Below, in pieces: positions 26,071 through 36,645 of a DNA stretch of 64,000 bases. The translations under genes and the position numbers were made by a program. Positions within the stretch are counted from its first letter, which is position 1, and each line of letters opens with the position of its first letter. The notes under the pieces are model-generated. The model had not been told where the DNA came from, did no database searches, and saw only the letters and a list, made by a program, of their open reading frames with translations. The DNA is from Gracilibacillus suaedae (lineage in GTDB: Bacteria; Bacillota; Bacilli; Bacillales; Amphibacillaceae), in NCBI RefSeq assembly GCF_017599345.1, contig NZ_JAGFVL010000057.1:124001-188000 (forward strand). Reading direction: 5' to 3'.

Positions 26071-26115
26071 ACAGGAGCTTGTATGGCTAAGATGGTCAGC
26101 AAGCTCTTGTTTTTT
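26071..26115 (+). terminator. Terminator before the purine control region
   Basis: ACAGGAGCTTG/CAAGCTCTTGT (one G-U pair) with an 18-base loop, then TTTTT. It separates upstream transcription from the pur promoter. Confidence 0.75.
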
Positions 26116-26181
26116 AGTTTGTAAACTGGTATAGCTATTCTTCGATTCCTATTGGATATAGTTCAGACTTTTAACTTTCCA

Positions 26182-26225
26182 AAAACCGAACGTTGGCATA
26201 AACTACTATTTTAATGTTCGATTTT
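26182..26225. promoter_or_regulatory. Pair of inverted PurR boxes upstream of the pur operon
   Basis: AAAACCGAACGTT (26182-26194) and, on the opposite strand, AAAATCGAACATT (26213-26225) each differ at one position from the PurBox AWWWCCGAACWWT. They are inverted and 18 bp apart, directly upstream of the -35 element, matching the B. subtilis PurR operator design. Confidence 0.75.
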
Positions 26226-26228
26226 TTG

Positions 26229-26258
26229 TTGACAGGATTCGAGTGCTCTTGTTATCAT
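26229..26258 (+). promoter_or_regulatory. Sigma-A promoter of the pur operon
   Basis: Consensus TTGACA (26229-26234), an 18-bp spacer and TATCAT (26253-26258). Transcription would start about 25 bases before the aptamer. Confidence 0.75.
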
Positions 26259-26292
26259 AACAGTGTAGTAAAAAAACCTAACAAAGTAACTA

Positions 26293-26458
26293 CCTCATAT
26301 AATTTGAGAATATGGCTCAAAAGTTTCTACCCATCACCGTAAATGATGGACTATGAGGGAAGATGACCGATGATTTTATCGAGAAAAATCATCAGGATAG
26401 TAATGGAATTACCACCTATTCATCTTCTCTCCTGATAGAGAAATGGATAGGTTTTTTT
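26293..26458 (+). promoter_or_regulatory. Purine (guanine-class) riboswitch of the pur operon
   Basis: Aptamer 26293-26358: P1 CCTCATA/TATGAGG, P2 TTGAG/CTCAA, P3 CATCA/TGATG, with the conserved AATATGG, TTTCTACC and CCGTAAA strings. The specificity base in GACTATGAGG is C, indicating guanine or hypoxanthine. The terminator (26414-26458) pairs ACCTATTCAT with ATGGATAGGT and TCTCT with AGAGA before eight T. In the ligand-free state AAGATGA and CTATgAGG (26351-26366), including the P1 3' strand, can pair with TCATCTT and CCTgATAG (26420-26438), breaking the terminator. A separate hairpin, GATGATTTT/AAAATCATC, lies between at 26369-26393. Confidence 0.95.
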
Positions 26459-26493
26459 GTATCCAATTATTAATGAATTGTCATGGACGAAGC

Positions 26494-26670
26494 GGACATT
26501 TAGTGCGTTATTTGTTGGAATAACACCCGTTTTTCAGTGTTAGCGGACATTTAATCCCTTATTTAGTTCCTTTCTGTTTAAATAAACGGTATTTTCGATG
26601 AATAGCGGAATAGATGTCCGCCGATAGCCTGAAAAGGGCATTTTTGTCACAAATAGCGGAATAAATGTCC
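26494..26670. repeat. 177-bp four-motif intergenic element, copy 2 (inverted)
   Basis: Same geometry as 16385-16561, in the opposite orientation as judged by sequence match. It lies between the riboswitch terminator and purE, so it is transcribed as part of the long purE leader. Confidence 0.88.
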
Positions 26671-26775
26671 GTCCGAGGCCAAATGTGCAAGAGCGTATCA
26701 AAGTTCATATTAATTCGCAGTATATACTATATACAAGGTTCAAACAGATATTATATAGAAGGAAGAGGGGATTGT

Positions 26776-27267
26776 ATGTCACAAGTTGGTGTTATTATGG
26801 GGAGCATATCGGATTGGGAAACGATGAAGCATACTTGTGAGGCGTTGGAAGAACTAGGAGTTAGTTATGAGAAAGAAGTGATTTCCGCGCATAGAACGCC
26901 AGAAGACATGTTTGAATATGCCGAAACAGCACGTGACAGAGGCTTGAAAGTAATCATCGCAGGAGCTGGCGGCGCAGCGCATTTACCAGGCATGGTCGCA
27001 TCTAAAACAACCCTGCCCGTTATCGGTGTACCAGTTAAAACAAGCACACTAAGTGGTGTCGATTCACTCTATTCCATCGTACAAATGCCAGGCGGTGTAC
27101 CAGTTGCAACCGTCGCAATTGGAAAAGCAGGAGCCAAGAATGCAGGCATCCTCGCAGCTCAAATTATCGGTACAACTGACCAAGAGACAGCATCACGACT
27201 AGCCAACCATCAAAATCAACTAAAAGAAAAAGTAGCAGAAATGAGGGACAATCTTGCAGACCAATAA
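26776..27267 (+). CDS. purE: N5-carboxyaminoimidazole ribonucleotide mutase
   Basis: A 163-residue class I PurE. N-terminus [14 protein letters not shown] (4-17), central [13 protein letters not shown] (about 40-52) and [11 protein letters not shown] with the family His. It moves the carboxylate from N5-CAIR to C4, after PurK. The ATG at 26776 follows GGAAGAGGGG; a longer open frame to 26665 overlaps repeat DNA and has no homology. First gene of the pur operon; purK overlaps it by 14 bases. Confidence 0.97.
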   Translation: MSQVGVIMGSISDWETMKHTCEALEELGVSYEKEVISAHRTPEDMFEYAETARDRGLKVIIAGAGGAAHLPGMVASKTTLPVIGVPVKTSTLSGVDSLYSIVQMPGGVPVATVAIGKAGAKNAGILAAQIIGTTDQETASRLANHQNQLKEKVAEMRDNLADQ

Positions 27268-28381
27268 ATTGTTATTCGGATCTACTATCGGAATTATCGG
27301 TGGGGGACAACTAGGACGAATGATGACAACAGTAGCCAAGCATATGGGATATCACGTTATCGTACTCGATCCTACTCCAGGTTGCCCGACAGCACAAGTT
27401 GCTGACGAACAAATTGTTGCAGCATATGACGATCTAGCTGCAGTTAAACAACTAGCAGAGAAAAGTGATGTCGTGACATACGAATTTGAAAATGTAGATT
27501 TAACAGCAGCCCAAATTTTAGAAGATGCAGCTATTCTTCCACAAGGTGCCAACTCACTGAAGGTTACCCAAGACCGTGAATTAGAGAAGAAAGCAATGGT
27601 CGACAGTAATCAGCCAGTAGCCGATTTTGCGATTGTCACAACCACCGAAGAATTACAGACAGCAGTTGAACAAATTGGTTATCCTTCTGTTGTTAAAACA
27701 TGCCGAGGAGGATATGACGGTAAGGGTCAAGTGAAACTTTCTAATCCAGCAGACATCGAAACAGCAGTTGAAATGTTACAACAGGCAGATCGTTTAATCG
27801 TAGAAAAGTGGGTACCTTTTGATAAAGAAATCTCGATTGTTTTTACAAGGTCACAATCAGGCGAGATCACTTATTTTCCAGTAGCAGAAAACATTCACCG
27901 GGATCATATTTTACATGCAACAATTGCACCTGGTCGAGTTTCCGAAAAAATTGCAGAGAAAGCACGTCAAGCAGCGAAAGCAATCGCAGAAACGATAGGT
28001 GTTGTCGGAACGTTCGCGATCGAAATGTTCGTATGTGGGGAAGATATCTTAATAAATGAATTGGCACCTAGACCACATAATTCAGGACATTTCACGATCG
28101 AGGCATGTGATGTCTCACAATTTGAGCAGCATGTTCGTGCAATTTGCGGATTACCATTGATACCAATTCACTCTCATGGCGGTGCTGTAATGGTTAACTT
28201 GCTTGGAAAAGATGTAGAACCATTTTTCACTCAATTAAATGACAATCCACATGCACACATTCATATGTATGGAAAAGCAGAAAACAAGCCATTGCGTAAA
28301 ATGGGGCATGTAACTTTTATTGGGGACAATCCTTTAATCATATATAATGAACTAGTGGAAAAAAAGATAATCGAAAACTAG
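27254..28381 (+). CDS. purK: N5-carboxyaminoimidazole ribonucleotide synthetase
   Basis: A 375-residue ATP-grasp enzyme making N5-CAIR from AIR, bicarbonate and ATP. Start of the preATP-grasp domain [13 protein letters not shown] (12-24), then [12 protein letters not shown] (about 148-159) and [12 protein letters not shown] (about 263-274). TTG start at 27254, five bases after a GAGGG site, overlapping the purE end. Confidence 0.96.
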   Translation: MQTNKLLFGSTIGIIGGGQLGRMMTTVAKHMGYHVIVLDPTPGCPTAQVADEQIVAAYDDLAAVKQLAEKSDVVTYEFENVDLTAAQILEDAAILPQGANSLKVTQDRELEKKAMVDSNQPVADFAIVTTTEELQTAVEQIGYPSVVKTCRGGYDGKGQVKLSNPADIETAVEMLQQADRLIVEKWVPFDKEISIVFTRSQSGEITYFPVAENIHRDHILHATIAPGRVSEKIAEKARQAAKAIAETIGVVGTFAIEMFVCGEDILINELAPRPHNSGHFTIEACDVSQFEQHVRAICGLPLIPIHSHGGAVMVNLLGKDVEPFFTQLNDNPHAHIHMYGKAENKPLRKMGHVTFIGDNPLIIYNELVEKKIIEN

Positions 28382-28394
28382 GAGGAAACATTTT

Positions 28395-29690
28395 ATGATC
28401 GAACGTTATACAAGAGAAGAAATGGGAAATATCTGGACAGATGAGAATCGCTTTAAAGCATGGCTTGAAGTGGAAATATTAGCATGTGAGGCATGGAGTG
28501 AATTGGGCATTATACCAAAAGAAGATGTCAAAAAAATTAGAGAAAATGCTTCTTTTGATATCGAACGGATTTTTGAAATTGAACAAGAGACTCGCCATGA
28601 TGTGGTAGCATTCACCCGTGCTGTTAGTGAGACATTAGGTGATGAGAAGAAATGGGTACACTACGGTCTTACTTCAACGGATGTTGTAGATACGGCACTA
28701 TCATATTTATTAAAACAAGCGAATCAAATCATTCGTCGTGACATTGTTAACTTCATTGACATTTTAAAAGATAAAGCAATCGAGCATAAAAATACCGTTA
28801 TGATGGGGCGGACACACGGAGTTCATGCAGAACCGACAACTTTCGGTTTGAAAATGGCGCTATGGTATGAAGAAATGAAACGTAACCTCGAACGTTTTGA
28901 TGCAGCAGCAAAAGTGATCGAAACAGGAAAACTGTCAGGAGCGGTTGGTACCTATGCGAATATCGATCCGTTCGTTGAAAAATATGTTTGTGAACAATTA
29001 GGGCTGCAGCCGGCACCAGTATCGACCCAAACATTACAGCGTGACCGCCACGCTCACTATATGTCGACATTGGCATTAATCGCTAGTTCGATCGAAAAAT
29101 TCGCAACGGAAATCCGTGGTTTACAGAAAACAGAAACAAGAGAAGTGGAAGAATTTTTTGCGAAAGGTCAAAAAGGTTCATCCGCAATGCCGCATAAACG
29201 TAATCCAATCGGTTCTGAAAATATGACAGGGATGGCTCGTGTTATTCGTGGATACATGACAACTTCTTATGAGAATGTATCCTTATGGCATGAACGTGAT
29301 ATTTCTCACTCTTCTGCAGAACGCGTTATTTTACCAGATGCGACGATTGCATTGAATTATATGCTCAACCGATTTGGCAATATCGTGAAAAACTTAACGG
29401 TATTCCCGGAAAACATGAAACGAAATATCGACCGTACGTATGGGGTTATTTTCTCCCAACGTGTATTGCTTTCACTTATTGATCAAGGCATGAGTCGTGA
29501 GGAAGCATATGATATGGTTCAGCCGAATGCGATGAAGGCTTGGGAGACAGCCACACCATTCCGCACGCTGATCGAACAAGAAGAGCGTATCACTAGTACA
29601 TTATCAAAAGAACAAATAGACGATTGCTTTGACTATACGTATCACTTGAAAAATGTTGATCAAATTTTCAAAAAAATAAGCCTGGCATAA
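28395..29690 (+). CDS. purB: Adenylosuccinate lyase
   Basis: A 431-residue fumarase-superfamily lyase acting twice in purine synthesis (SAICAR to AICAR, and adenylosuccinate to AMP). It shows [13 protein letters not shown] (about 138-150) and the superfamily signature [11 protein letters not shown] (about 261-271) with the flexible catalytic loop. AGGAGG precedes the ATG. Length matches B. subtilis PurB. Confidence 0.97.
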   Translation: MIERYTREEMGNIWTDENRFKAWLEVEILACEAWSELGIIPKEDVKKIRENASFDIERIFEIEQETRHDVVAFTRAVSETLGDEKKWVHYGLTSTDVVDTALSYLLKQANQIIRRDIVNFIDILKDKAIEHKNTVMMGRTHGVHAEPTTFGLKMALWYEEMKRNLERFDAAAKVIETGKLSGAVGTYANIDPFVEKYVCEQLGLQPAPVSTQTLQRDRHAHYMSTLALIASSIEKFATEIRGLQKTETREVEEFFAKGQKGSSAMPHKRNPIGSENMTGMARVIRGYMTTSYENVSLWHERDISHSSAERVILPDATIALNYMLNRFGNIVKNLTVFPENMKRNIDRTYGVIFSQRVLLSLIDQGMSREEAYDMVQPNAMKAWETATPFRTLIEQEERITSTLSKEQIDDCFDYTYHLKNVDQIFKKISLA

Positions 29691-29703
29691 GGAGTTGAAT
29701 CCA

Positions 29704-30417
29704 ATGAAAGACAAGCTGTTATATGAAGGAAAAGCAAAGCAAGTATTTACAGTAGCGGATAATCCGAATTTATTAGTCCTTTCTTATAAAAATGATGCAA
29801 CAGCCTTTAACGGCGAGAAAAAGGCAGAATTTCAAGGGAAAGGTCGTTATAATAACTTGATTTCTGCTAAAGTGTTTGAATATCTCCGAGTGCAGGGGAT
29901 CACTAGTCACTTTAAAGAAACGTTAAATGAGACAGAACAATTAGTAGAAAAGACAACGATTATTCCGCTTGAGGTTGTCGTTCGTAATGTTGCAGCGGGA
30001 AGCATCGTCCGCCGTACAGGAATTGAGGAGAAAACTATTTTTGATCCACCGTTAGTGGAACTTTTTTATAAAAAGGATGAACTTGGTGATCCGTTAATCA
30101 ATGATGATCATGCATTACTTTTAACAGATGTAACTGAAGCAGACCTGATAAAAATTAAAGATATGGCACTTCAAGTAAACGAACAATTGCAAGCTTTCTT
30201 CAAAGAAATTAATTTACAGCTTGTCGATTTCAAATTGGAATTCGGTCGCAATGCGAGTGGTGAGATTGTCTTGTCTGACGAAGTAAGTCCTGACACTTGT
30301 AGACTATGGGATATCGCAACAGGTGAGAAGATGGACAAAGACGTATTTCGTGAAGACTTAGGTGATTTAGTTACTGTATATGACAATATATTATCGAGAC
30401 TGGAGGCAAAACAATGA
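29704..30417 (+). CDS. purC: SAICAR synthetase
   Basis: A 237-residue phosphoribosylaminoimidazole-succinocarboxamide synthase; KLLYEGKAKQVF at the N-terminus, EVVVRNVAAGSI (about 92-103) and LSDEVSPDTCRLWD (about 187-200). The ATG at 29704 is nine bases after AAGGAG; the in-frame TTG at 29695 touches the site and is rejected. It overlaps purS by ATGA. Confidence 0.97.
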   Translation: MKDKLLYEGKAKQVFTVADNPNLLVLSYKNDATAFNGEKKAEFQGKGRYNNLISAKVFEYLRVQGITSHFKETLNETEQLVEKTTIIPLEVVVRNVAAGSIVRRTGIEEKTIFDPPLVELFYKKDELGDPLINDDHALLLTDVTEADLIKIKDMALQVNEQLQAFFKEINLQLVDFKLEFGRNASGEIVLSDEVSPDTCRLWDIATGEKMDKDVFREDLGDLVTVYDNILSRLEAKQ

Positions 30418-30665
30418 AACTAGTAAAGGTACACATTACATTAAAAGAAGGTGTATTAGACCCACAAGGTAAAGCAGTACAAGGATCTTTAAATACATTA
30501 GGCTATAACAATGTCAAAGAGGTTCGTGTAGGAAAGTATTTGGAATTAACCGTTAATGATGATGCAAATATCGAAGCAGAGATTGAAGCAATGTGTAACA
30601 AGCTACTCGCAAATCCAGTTATCGAGAATTATAAATTTACAGTAGAAGAGGGGGTAGTCCAGTGA
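30414..30665 (+). CDS. purS: FGAM synthase, PurS subunit
   Basis: An 83-residue small subunit that bridges PurQ and PurL in the three-part FGAM synthase of Gram-positives. Typical [18 protein letters not shown] start and KYLEL beta-strand. Overlaps both neighbours by 4 bases. Confidence 0.96.
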   Translation: MKLVKVHITLKEGVLDPQGKAVQGSLNTLGYNNVKEVRVGKYLELTVNDDANIEAEIEAMCNKLLANPVIENYKFTVEEGVVQ

Positions 30666-31345
30666 AATTTGCTGTGATTGTCTTCCCTGGCTCCAACTGT
30701 GACCGCGATATGTACTATGCAGCCAAGGATGCCCTGGGCGAAGACGCTGATATGCTTTGGTACCAGGAAGCAAATTTGGAAGGCTATGATGCTATTTTAA
30801 TCCCTGGTGGATTTTCATACGGTGACTATCTTCGTTCTGGAGCAATCGCGTCTACATCCGATATCGTCGTGCAATTACGAGAACAAGCAGATAAAGGTGT
30901 CCCGATCCTTGGCGTTTGCAACGGCTTTCAAATTTTACTAGAATCAGGTTTATTGCCAGGTGCGATGCTACGCAATAAGAATCTGAAATTCATGTGTCAT
31001 TTTGAAAACTTAATTGTGGAAAACAATGACAGCCTTTTTACTTCGAAATATCAAAAAGGCGAGGTCGTATCGATTCCGATCGCACATCATGATGGAAACT
31101 ATTATTGTGACGATGCGACGCTTGCTAGATTAAAAGAAAATAATCAGATTGTATTCACATATGAAAATAACCCAAATGGTTCTGTCGCAGATATTGCCGG
31201 AATCATCAATGAACAAGGAAATGTCCTAGGAATGATGCCTCACCCGGAACGTGCGGTAGAAGCTATTCTAAATAGTGATGATGGATTAAAACTATTCCAA
31301 TCAATGCTGGAAAACTGGAGGGAACGTTATGTTGCAGGCGCCTGA
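30662..31345 (+). CDS. purQ: FGAM synthase, glutamine amidotransferase subunit
   Basis: A 227-residue class I glutaminase delivering ammonia to PurL. Nucleophile Cys86 in GVCNGFQIL and a C-terminal His/Glu pair in [11 protein letters not shown] start overlapping purS; purL overlaps the last 17 bases. Confidence 0.97.
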   Translation: MKFAVIVFPGSNCDRDMYYAAKDALGEDADMLWYQEANLEGYDAILIPGGFSYGDYLRSGAIASTSDIVVQLREQADKGVPILGVCNGFQILLESGLLPGAMLRNKNLKFMCHFENLIVENNDSLFTSKYQKGEVVSIPIAHHDGNYYCDDATLARLKENNQIVFTYENNPNGSVADIAGIINEQGNVLGMMPHPERAVEAILNSDDGLKLFQSMLENWRERYVAGA

Positions 31346-33557
31346 GATTACTCCTGAAATGATAGAACAAGATAAAGTCTATCAAGAAATGGGGTTAACA
31401 GATAAAGAGTATGACATGATAAAAGACATTATGGGTCGTCGCCCGAATTTTACCGAGATTGGTATTTTCTCCGTCATGTGGTCAGAACACTGCAGTTATA
31501 AAACTTCTAAACCCTTATTAAAGAAATTTCCGACAGAAGGACCGCAAGTCGTGCAAGGTCCTGGTGAGGGTGCCGGTGTTGTTGATATTGGTGATGGTCA
31601 AGGTGTCGTATTTAAAGTTGAAAGCCATAACCACCCTTCAGCAGTAGAGCCGTATCAAGGGGCGGCAACAGGTGTCGGTGGTATTATCCGTGACGTTTTC
31701 TCGATGGGTGCTCGCCCGATTGCGTCTTTGAACTCACTACGTTTTGGTAATCTTAACACGGGTCGTGTCAAATATCTCTTTGATGAAGTTGTGCACGGTA
31801 TCGCTGGCTACGGCAACTGTGTAGGAGTACCTACTGTTGGGGGAGAAGTACAATTTGATGATTGCTATGAAGGTAACCCACTCGTTAATGCAATGTGTGT
31901 TGGCCTAATTGATACAAAAGATATTCAAAAAGGAATCGCAGCAGGGCTTGGTAACACGATCATGTATGTTGGTTCGAAAACAGGTCGTGATGGTATCCAT
32001 GGTGCTACATTTGCATCAGAAGATTTATCGGAAGACTCTGAAAGCAAACGTTCCAACGTTCAAGTCGGTGACCCTTTTATGGAAAAATTACTAATTGAAG
32101 CATGCTTAGAAGTGATTCATTCTGATGCATTAGTGGGAATTCAAGATATGGGGGCAGCTGGTCTGACATCATCCGCTAGTGAAATGGCAAGTAAAGCTGG
32201 AATGGGGATGGAAATGAACTTAGACCTGATCCCGCAACGTGAGGAAAACATGACGGCATATGAAATGATGTTGTCAGAATCACAAGAACGTATGCTGTTA
32301 TGTGTAAAAAAAGGTCAAGAGCAGGAAATTGTCGACATCTTCAAGAAATACGGATTAGAAGCTGTAGCAGTAGGTAAGGTTACAGACGATAACATGTTTC
32401 GCTTATTGCATAAAGGAGAAGTCGTGGCAGACATTCCTGTCGACAATTTGGCAGAAGATGCACCGATTTTCCATAAAGAATCAAAAGTACCAAGCTTTTA
32501 CGAAGAATATCAAAGAATGCCTGCATATCAACCAGAGGTCAAAGATCATGCTGAGACATTAAAGCAGTTATTACAACAACCAACGATCGCAAGTAAAGAA
32601 TATGTCTATGATCAATATGATTCAATGGTACAGGCGAATACGGTTTTTTCACCAGGTTCTGACGCAGCAGTTGTACGTGTTCGTGGATATGACAAAGCAA
32701 TCGCTATGACTACTGACTGTAATTCTCGTTACATTCATTTAGATCCGGAAACAGGCGGTAAAATTGCTGTAGCAGAAGCAGCACGAAATATCGTTGCCTC
32801 TGGTGCGAAGCCACTAGCACTTACTGATGGTTTGAACTTCGGTAATCCAGACAAGCCAGAAAACTTCTGGCAAATGGAGAAAAGTGTAGAAGGAATGAGC
32901 GCAGCCAGTCTTAGACTGAACACACCGGTTATCAGTGGTAATGTTTCGCTTTATAACGAGTCTAACGGTCAGGCAATCTTCCCAACACCAGTTGTAGGTA
33001 TGGTTGGATTACACGAATCCCTTGACCATATTACACCGTCTCACTTCCAACATGAAGGTGACTTGATTTATGTAATTGGTGAAACAGAAGCAGAGTTCGG
33101 AGGTAGTGAACTGCAAAACCTGTTGGAAGGTAAATACTTTGGTAAAGCACCAGCGATTGACTTAGATATCGAAACCAAACATCAAGAGCAATTGTTAGTA
33201 GCAATTCGCGCAGGTCTTATTTCATCTGCTCATGACATTGCAGAAGGTGGACTTGGTGTAGCTTTAGCAGAAAGTCTATTTAATGATAAAGAATTAGGTG
33301 CAGACGTTCAATTAGCAGGTGACCTTACAGCAGCACTTTTCAGTGAATCACAATCACGTTTTGTTGTAACAGTTCCGGAGAAAGATCGCGAGGCATTTGA
33401 AGCGAAAGTAGAAGATGCGCAATTAGTAGGAACGGTAACAGCGACCAATCAATTAGTTGTGCGCAATGGTGAGAAAGAAGCAATCACAGAAGATGTAACA
33501 ACTTTACAACAGCTGTGGAAAGGAGCTATCCCGTGCTTGCTGAAATCAAAGGCTTAA
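31329..33557 (+). CDS. purL: FGAM synthase, large subunit (small-type PurL)
   Basis: A 742-residue ATP-dependent synthase converting FGAR to FGAM with ammonia from PurQ. Small PurL form (no fused glutaminase), as expected with separate purS and purQ. Typical segments: [12 protein letters not shown] (about 48-59), [13 protein letters not shown] (about 97-109) and [10 protein letters not shown]. Start ATG preceded by GGAGGG. The purF start lies inside its 3' end. Confidence 0.97.
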   Translation: MLQAPEITPEMIEQDKVYQEMGLTDKEYDMIKDIMGRRPNFTEIGIFSVMWSEHCSYKTSKPLLKKFPTEGPQVVQGPGEGAGVVDIGDGQGVVFKVESHNHPSAVEPYQGAATGVGGIIRDVFSMGARPIASLNSLRFGNLNTGRVKYLFDEVVHGIAGYGNCVGVPTVGGEVQFDDCYEGNPLVNAMCVGLIDTKDIQKGIAAGLGNTIMYVGSKTGRDGIHGATFASEDLSEDSESKRSNVQVGDPFMEKLLIEACLEVIHSDALVGIQDMGAAGLTSSASEMASKAGMGMEMNLDLIPQREENMTAYEMMLSESQERMLLCVKKGQEQEIVDIFKKYGLEAVAVGKVTDDNMFRLLHKGEVVADIPVDNLAEDAPIFHKESKVPSFYEEYQRMPAYQPEVKDHAETLKQLLQQPTIASKEYVYDQYDSMVQANTVFSPGSDAAVVRVRGYDKAIAMTTDCNSRYIHLDPETGGKIAVAEAARNIVASGAKPLALTDGLNFGNPDKPENFWQMEKSVEGMSAASLRLNTPVISGNVSLYNESNGQAIFPTPVVGMVGLHESLDHITPSHFQHEGDLIYVIGETEAEFGGSELQNLLEGKYFGKAPAIDLDIETKHQEQLLVAIRAGLISSAHDIAEGGLGVALAESLFNDKELGADVQLAGDLTAALFSESQSRFVVTVPEKDREAFEAKVEDAQLVGTVTATNQLVVRNGEKEAITEDVTTLQQLWKGAIPCLLKSKA

Positions 33558-34945
33558 ACGAAGAATGTGGTGTATTTGCGATCTGGGGACATGAGAAAGC
33601 AGCCGAAATGACATATTACGGGCTCCATGCGCTCCAGCATCGTGGCCAAGAAGGTGCAGGAATTGTCACGACAGATGGTGAAAAATTAAATGTCCATAAA
33701 GGCGTTGGTCTTGTCAATGACGTCTTTTCAGAAGATCAATTTTCTCGTTTACAAGGCCATGCAGCAATCGGTCATGTTCGTTATGCAACACAAGGTGGCG
33801 GTGGTTTCGAAAATGTTCAACCATTAGTCTTCCGCTCGCAAACGACAAGTATGGCACTAGCACACAATGGTAATCTAGTAAATGCCCATCAACTGAAAAG
33901 TCAACTAGAAGCACAGGGGAGTATTTTACAAACAACTTCTGATACTGAAGTGATCGCACACTTGATTAAGCGGAGTGGTCATCTTCCGTTAGAAGACGCC
34001 ATCGCTTCTGCATTAGGGATGATTAAGGGAGCATATGCTTTTTCGATTTTGACAGAGGATCAGATGTTTGTTGGATTAGATCCACGCGGTTTACGCCCAT
34101 TATCGATCGGACGTTTAGGCGATGCATATGTCATAGCTTCTGAGACTTGCGCATTTGATCTAATTGGTGCAACTTATGAGCGTGAAGTACGTCCTGGTGA
34201 ATTGATAATCATTGATGAAGATGGCTTTCGAACGAAAGAATTTACATCACCATTACAACGTACACTTTGCTCAATGGAATATGTCTACTTTTCTCGCCCT
34301 GATAGTGATTTGAATGAGAAAAATGTTCATGCTAGTCGTAAAACAATGGGAAAACAATTAGCAAATGAAGCACCGATTGAAGCGGATGTTGTAACTGGTG
34401 TACCAGATTCTAGTATATCAGCAGCAATCGGTTTTTCTGAAGCAACCGGCATTCCTTATGAGTTAGGTTTAATTAAAAACCGCTATGTTGGCAGAACGTT
34501 TATCCAGCCTTCACAAGAGCTACGCGAGCAAGGAGTCAAAATGAAGTTATCCGCTGTTCGTGGGATTGTAGAAGGTAAACGTGTCGTGATGGTAGATGAT
34601 TCCATTGTTCGTGGTACTACTAGTCGCCGTATTGTACGCCTGTTAAAAGAAGCAGGTGCAACAGAGGTTCATGTTCGTATAGCGTCCCCTCCGATACAAA
34701 ACCCATGTTACTATGGGATTGATACATCAACAAAAGGGGAGTTAATCGCAGCGAATAATTCGATCGAAGAAATGCGTGAAATCATCGGTGCAGACACGTT
34801 ATCTTTTTTATCAACGGAAGGATTAGAAGCTTCGATTGTAGAAGATCGTGATCGTATGCAACATGGTGTTTGCCAAGCATGCTTTACTGGAAATTATCCA
34901 ACTGAGATTTACCCAGATACAGTAATTCCTGCTTATAAAGATTAA
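33533..34945 (+). CDS. purF: Amidophosphoribosyltransferase
   Basis: A 470-residue enzyme that commits PRPP to purine synthesis. The GTG at 33533, after AAAGGAG, gives [11 protein letters not shown] before the nucleophile Cys12. That short propeptide is removed in the B. subtilis enzyme, so this start is right and the longer frame from 33515 is not. Ntn glutaminase domain to about 230, then the PRT domain with [15 protein letters not shown] (about 347-361). Four cysteines near CSMEYVYF and QACFTGNYP fit the [4Fe-4S]-binding type. It overlaps purL by 25 bases. Confidence 0.97.
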   Translation: MLAEIKGLNEECGVFAIWGHEKAAEMTYYGLHALQHRGQEGAGIVTTDGEKLNVHKGVGLVNDVFSEDQFSRLQGHAAIGHVRYATQGGGGFENVQPLVFRSQTTSMALAHNGNLVNAHQLKSQLEAQGSILQTTSDTEVIAHLIKRSGHLPLEDAIASALGMIKGAYAFSILTEDQMFVGLDPRGLRPLSIGRLGDAYVIASETCAFDLIGATYEREVRPGELIIIDEDGFRTKEFTSPLQRTLCSMEYVYFSRPDSDLNEKNVHASRKTMGKQLANEAPIEADVVTGVPDSSISAAIGFSEATGIPYELGLIKNRYVGRTFIQPSQELREQGVKMKLSAVRGIVEGKRVVMVDDSIVRGTTSRRIVRLLKEAGATEVHVRIASPPIQNPCYYGIDTSTKGELIAANNSIEEMREIIGADTLSFLSTEGLEASIVEDRDRMQHGVCQACFTGNYPTEIYPDTVIPAYKD

Positions 34946-35025
34946 AGTGGCCATAAAACGAGAAAAAGTGGCCATAAAAAGCTTGAAAGTGGCCATAAAA
35001 TCACCAAAAGTGGCCATAAAAATTC
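34944..35025. repeat. Tandem array with exact 21-bp period between purF and purM
   Basis: Four units beginning TGGCCATAAAA start at 34948, 34969, 34990 and 35011, exactly 21 bp apart. Between them only A-rich variable sequence and a repeated AAAG before the next unit occur. The first unit starts three bases after the purF stop codon, inside the operon. Confidence 0.9.
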
Positions 35026-35049
35026 CGCACCAAAAAGGAGTCTATAAGA

Positions 35050-36078
35050 ATGAGTGATATTTATAAAGATGCAGGCGTGGATGTGAACGCAGGATATAAA
35101 GCAGTTGATTTAATGAAAAAACATATCGCAAAGACGAATCGCCCTGAAGTGATCGGAGGAGTCGGTGCTTTCGCCGGCCTGTTTGACTTAAGTAAATTCT
35201 CATATGAAAAACCAGTCTTAGTTTCTGGAACAGATGGTGTCGGAACAAAACTGAAGCTTGCCTTTACGTTGGATAAACATGACACGGTTGGCGTCGATCT
35301 TGTAGCTATGTGTGTCAATGATATTGTTGCTCAAGGTGCCGATCCTCTCTTTTTCTTAGATTATATTGCTTGTGGTAAGAACCAGCCGGATAAAATCGAG
35401 CAAATTGTAAAAGGGATAACAGATGGTTGTGTCCAAGCGGGTACTGCACTAATCGGTGGCGAAACTGCAGAAATGCCAGGGATGTATGATGAGGATGAAT
35501 ATGATCTCGCCGGCTTCGTGGTTGGGATTGCGGATAAAAAACAAATTATTACGGGGGAAAAGATAGAAGCTGGTGATAAAGTCATTGGTATAGCTTCATC
35601 TGGTGTACACTCCAACGGTTTTTCCTTAGTCCGTAAGATTATCGATAATAAAGGATTAAATTACCAAGATCAAGTATCGGAATTGAATAGAACATTAGGT
35701 GAAGCACTTTTAGAGCCTACAAAAATTTACACGAAAGCAATCCAACAATTAAAATTAGACCTCACCATTAAAGGAATCAGTCATATTACTGGTGGTGGCT
35801 TCTATGAGAATTTACCACGTGCTATTCCAGAACATCTAGGTGTAAGAATTAAAAAAGACTCATGGCAAAAACCGGCTATATTTGATTATTTACAAAAACA
35901 AGCAGATTTAAAAGAAGAAGAAATGTACGGTGTTTTTAATATGGGTATCGGCATGGCGGTTATCGTTGAAGCACATGAAGCAGATATGGCGCTGCAATTA
36001 TTAGAAGATATTGGTGAACAAGCAGCTATTATCGGTGAGGTGACAGAAGAAACTGGGGTGACATTCTCTAATGACTAG
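35050..36078 (+). CDS. purM: Phosphoribosylformylglycinamidine cyclo-ligase (AIR synthetase)
   Basis: A 342-residue ATP-dependent cyclase making AIR from FGAM, with the PurM/PurL fold: LVSGTDGVGTKL (about 57-68), VDLVAMCVNDIV, and IGGETAEMPGMY (about 136-147). AAAAAGGAG precedes the ATG. The 105-base gap before it, unusual in this compact operon, is filled by a 21-bp tandem array. It overlaps purN by 8 bases. Confidence 0.97.
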   Translation: MSDIYKDAGVDVNAGYKAVDLMKKHIAKTNRPEVIGGVGAFAGLFDLSKFSYEKPVLVSGTDGVGTKLKLAFTLDKHDTVGVDLVAMCVNDIVAQGADPLFFLDYIACGKNQPDKIEQIVKGITDGCVQAGTALIGGETAEMPGMYDEDEYDLAGFVVGIADKKQIITGEKIEAGDKVIGIASSGVHSNGFSLVRKIIDNKGLNYQDQVSELNRTLGEALLEPTKIYTKAIQQLKLDLTIKGISHITGGGFYENLPRAIPEHLGVRIKKDSWQKPAIFDYLQKQADLKEEEMYGVFNMGIGMAVIVEAHEADMALQLLEDIGEQAAIIGEVTEETGVTFSND

Positions 36079-36643
36079 ATTAGCAGTGTTTGCATCAGGG
36101 ACTGGCAGTAATTACGATGCTATTATCGAGGCGACGGAAAATGGTACACTTGAAGCAGAAGTATCCTTACTAGTTTGTGATAAACCGAATGCAAAAGTAG
36201 TCGAGAAGGCAAAACAAAATGGAACACCTGCTTTTGTGTTTGATTCAAAACAATATCGGAATAAGCAGATGTTCGAAGCGAAAATTGTAGAAGTGCTCCA
36301 AACAGAAAAGATCGATTGGGTCATCCTTGCAGGTTACATGCGCTTGATTGGTGATACGTTGTTACAACCTTTTGAAGGAAAGATCATCAATATCCATCCA
36401 TCACTTTTACCTTCTTTTCCTGGACTGGACGCAATCGGACAAGCATTTGATGCGGGTGTGAAAGTGTCAGGCGTTACGGTTCATTACGTCGATTCAGGTA
36501 TGGATACGGGAAAGATTATCGCACAACAAGCAGTGGATGTTGAAGATGGCATGACCAGAGAAGAATTGCAAAAAGCCATTCAACAAGTAGAACATCAACT
36601 TTACCCAGCTACGATTCAAAAACTGATCACGAGAGGAGAATAA
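36071..36643 (+). CDS. purN: Phosphoribosylglycinamide formyltransferase
   Basis: A 190-residue folate-dependent [17 protein letters not shown] (5-17), the active-site [14 protein letters not shown] (about 104-117) with its His, and [14 protein letters not shown] with the catalytic Asp (about 137-150). It overlaps purM; purH follows two bases after its stop. Confidence 0.97.
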   Translation: MTRLAVFASGTGSNYDAIIEATENGTLEAEVSLLVCDKPNAKVVEKAKQNGTPAFVFDSKQYRNKQMFEAKIVEVLQTEKIDWVILAGYMRLIGDTLLQPFEGKIINIHPSLLPSFPGLDAIGQAFDAGVKVSGVTVHYVDSGMDTGKIIAQQAVDVEDGMTREELQKAIQQVEHQLYPATIQKLITRGE

Positions 36644-36645
36644 CG

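Noticed and set aside
26665-26775. N-terminal extension of purE
   Set aside because: The added 37 codons overlap repeat DNA, are not PurE-like, and a good ribosome binding site precedes the ATG at 26776.
34944-35025. CRISPR array
   Set aside because: The conserved core is only about 11 bp and the period 21 bp, far below CRISPR repeat-spacer sizes, and there are no cas genes.
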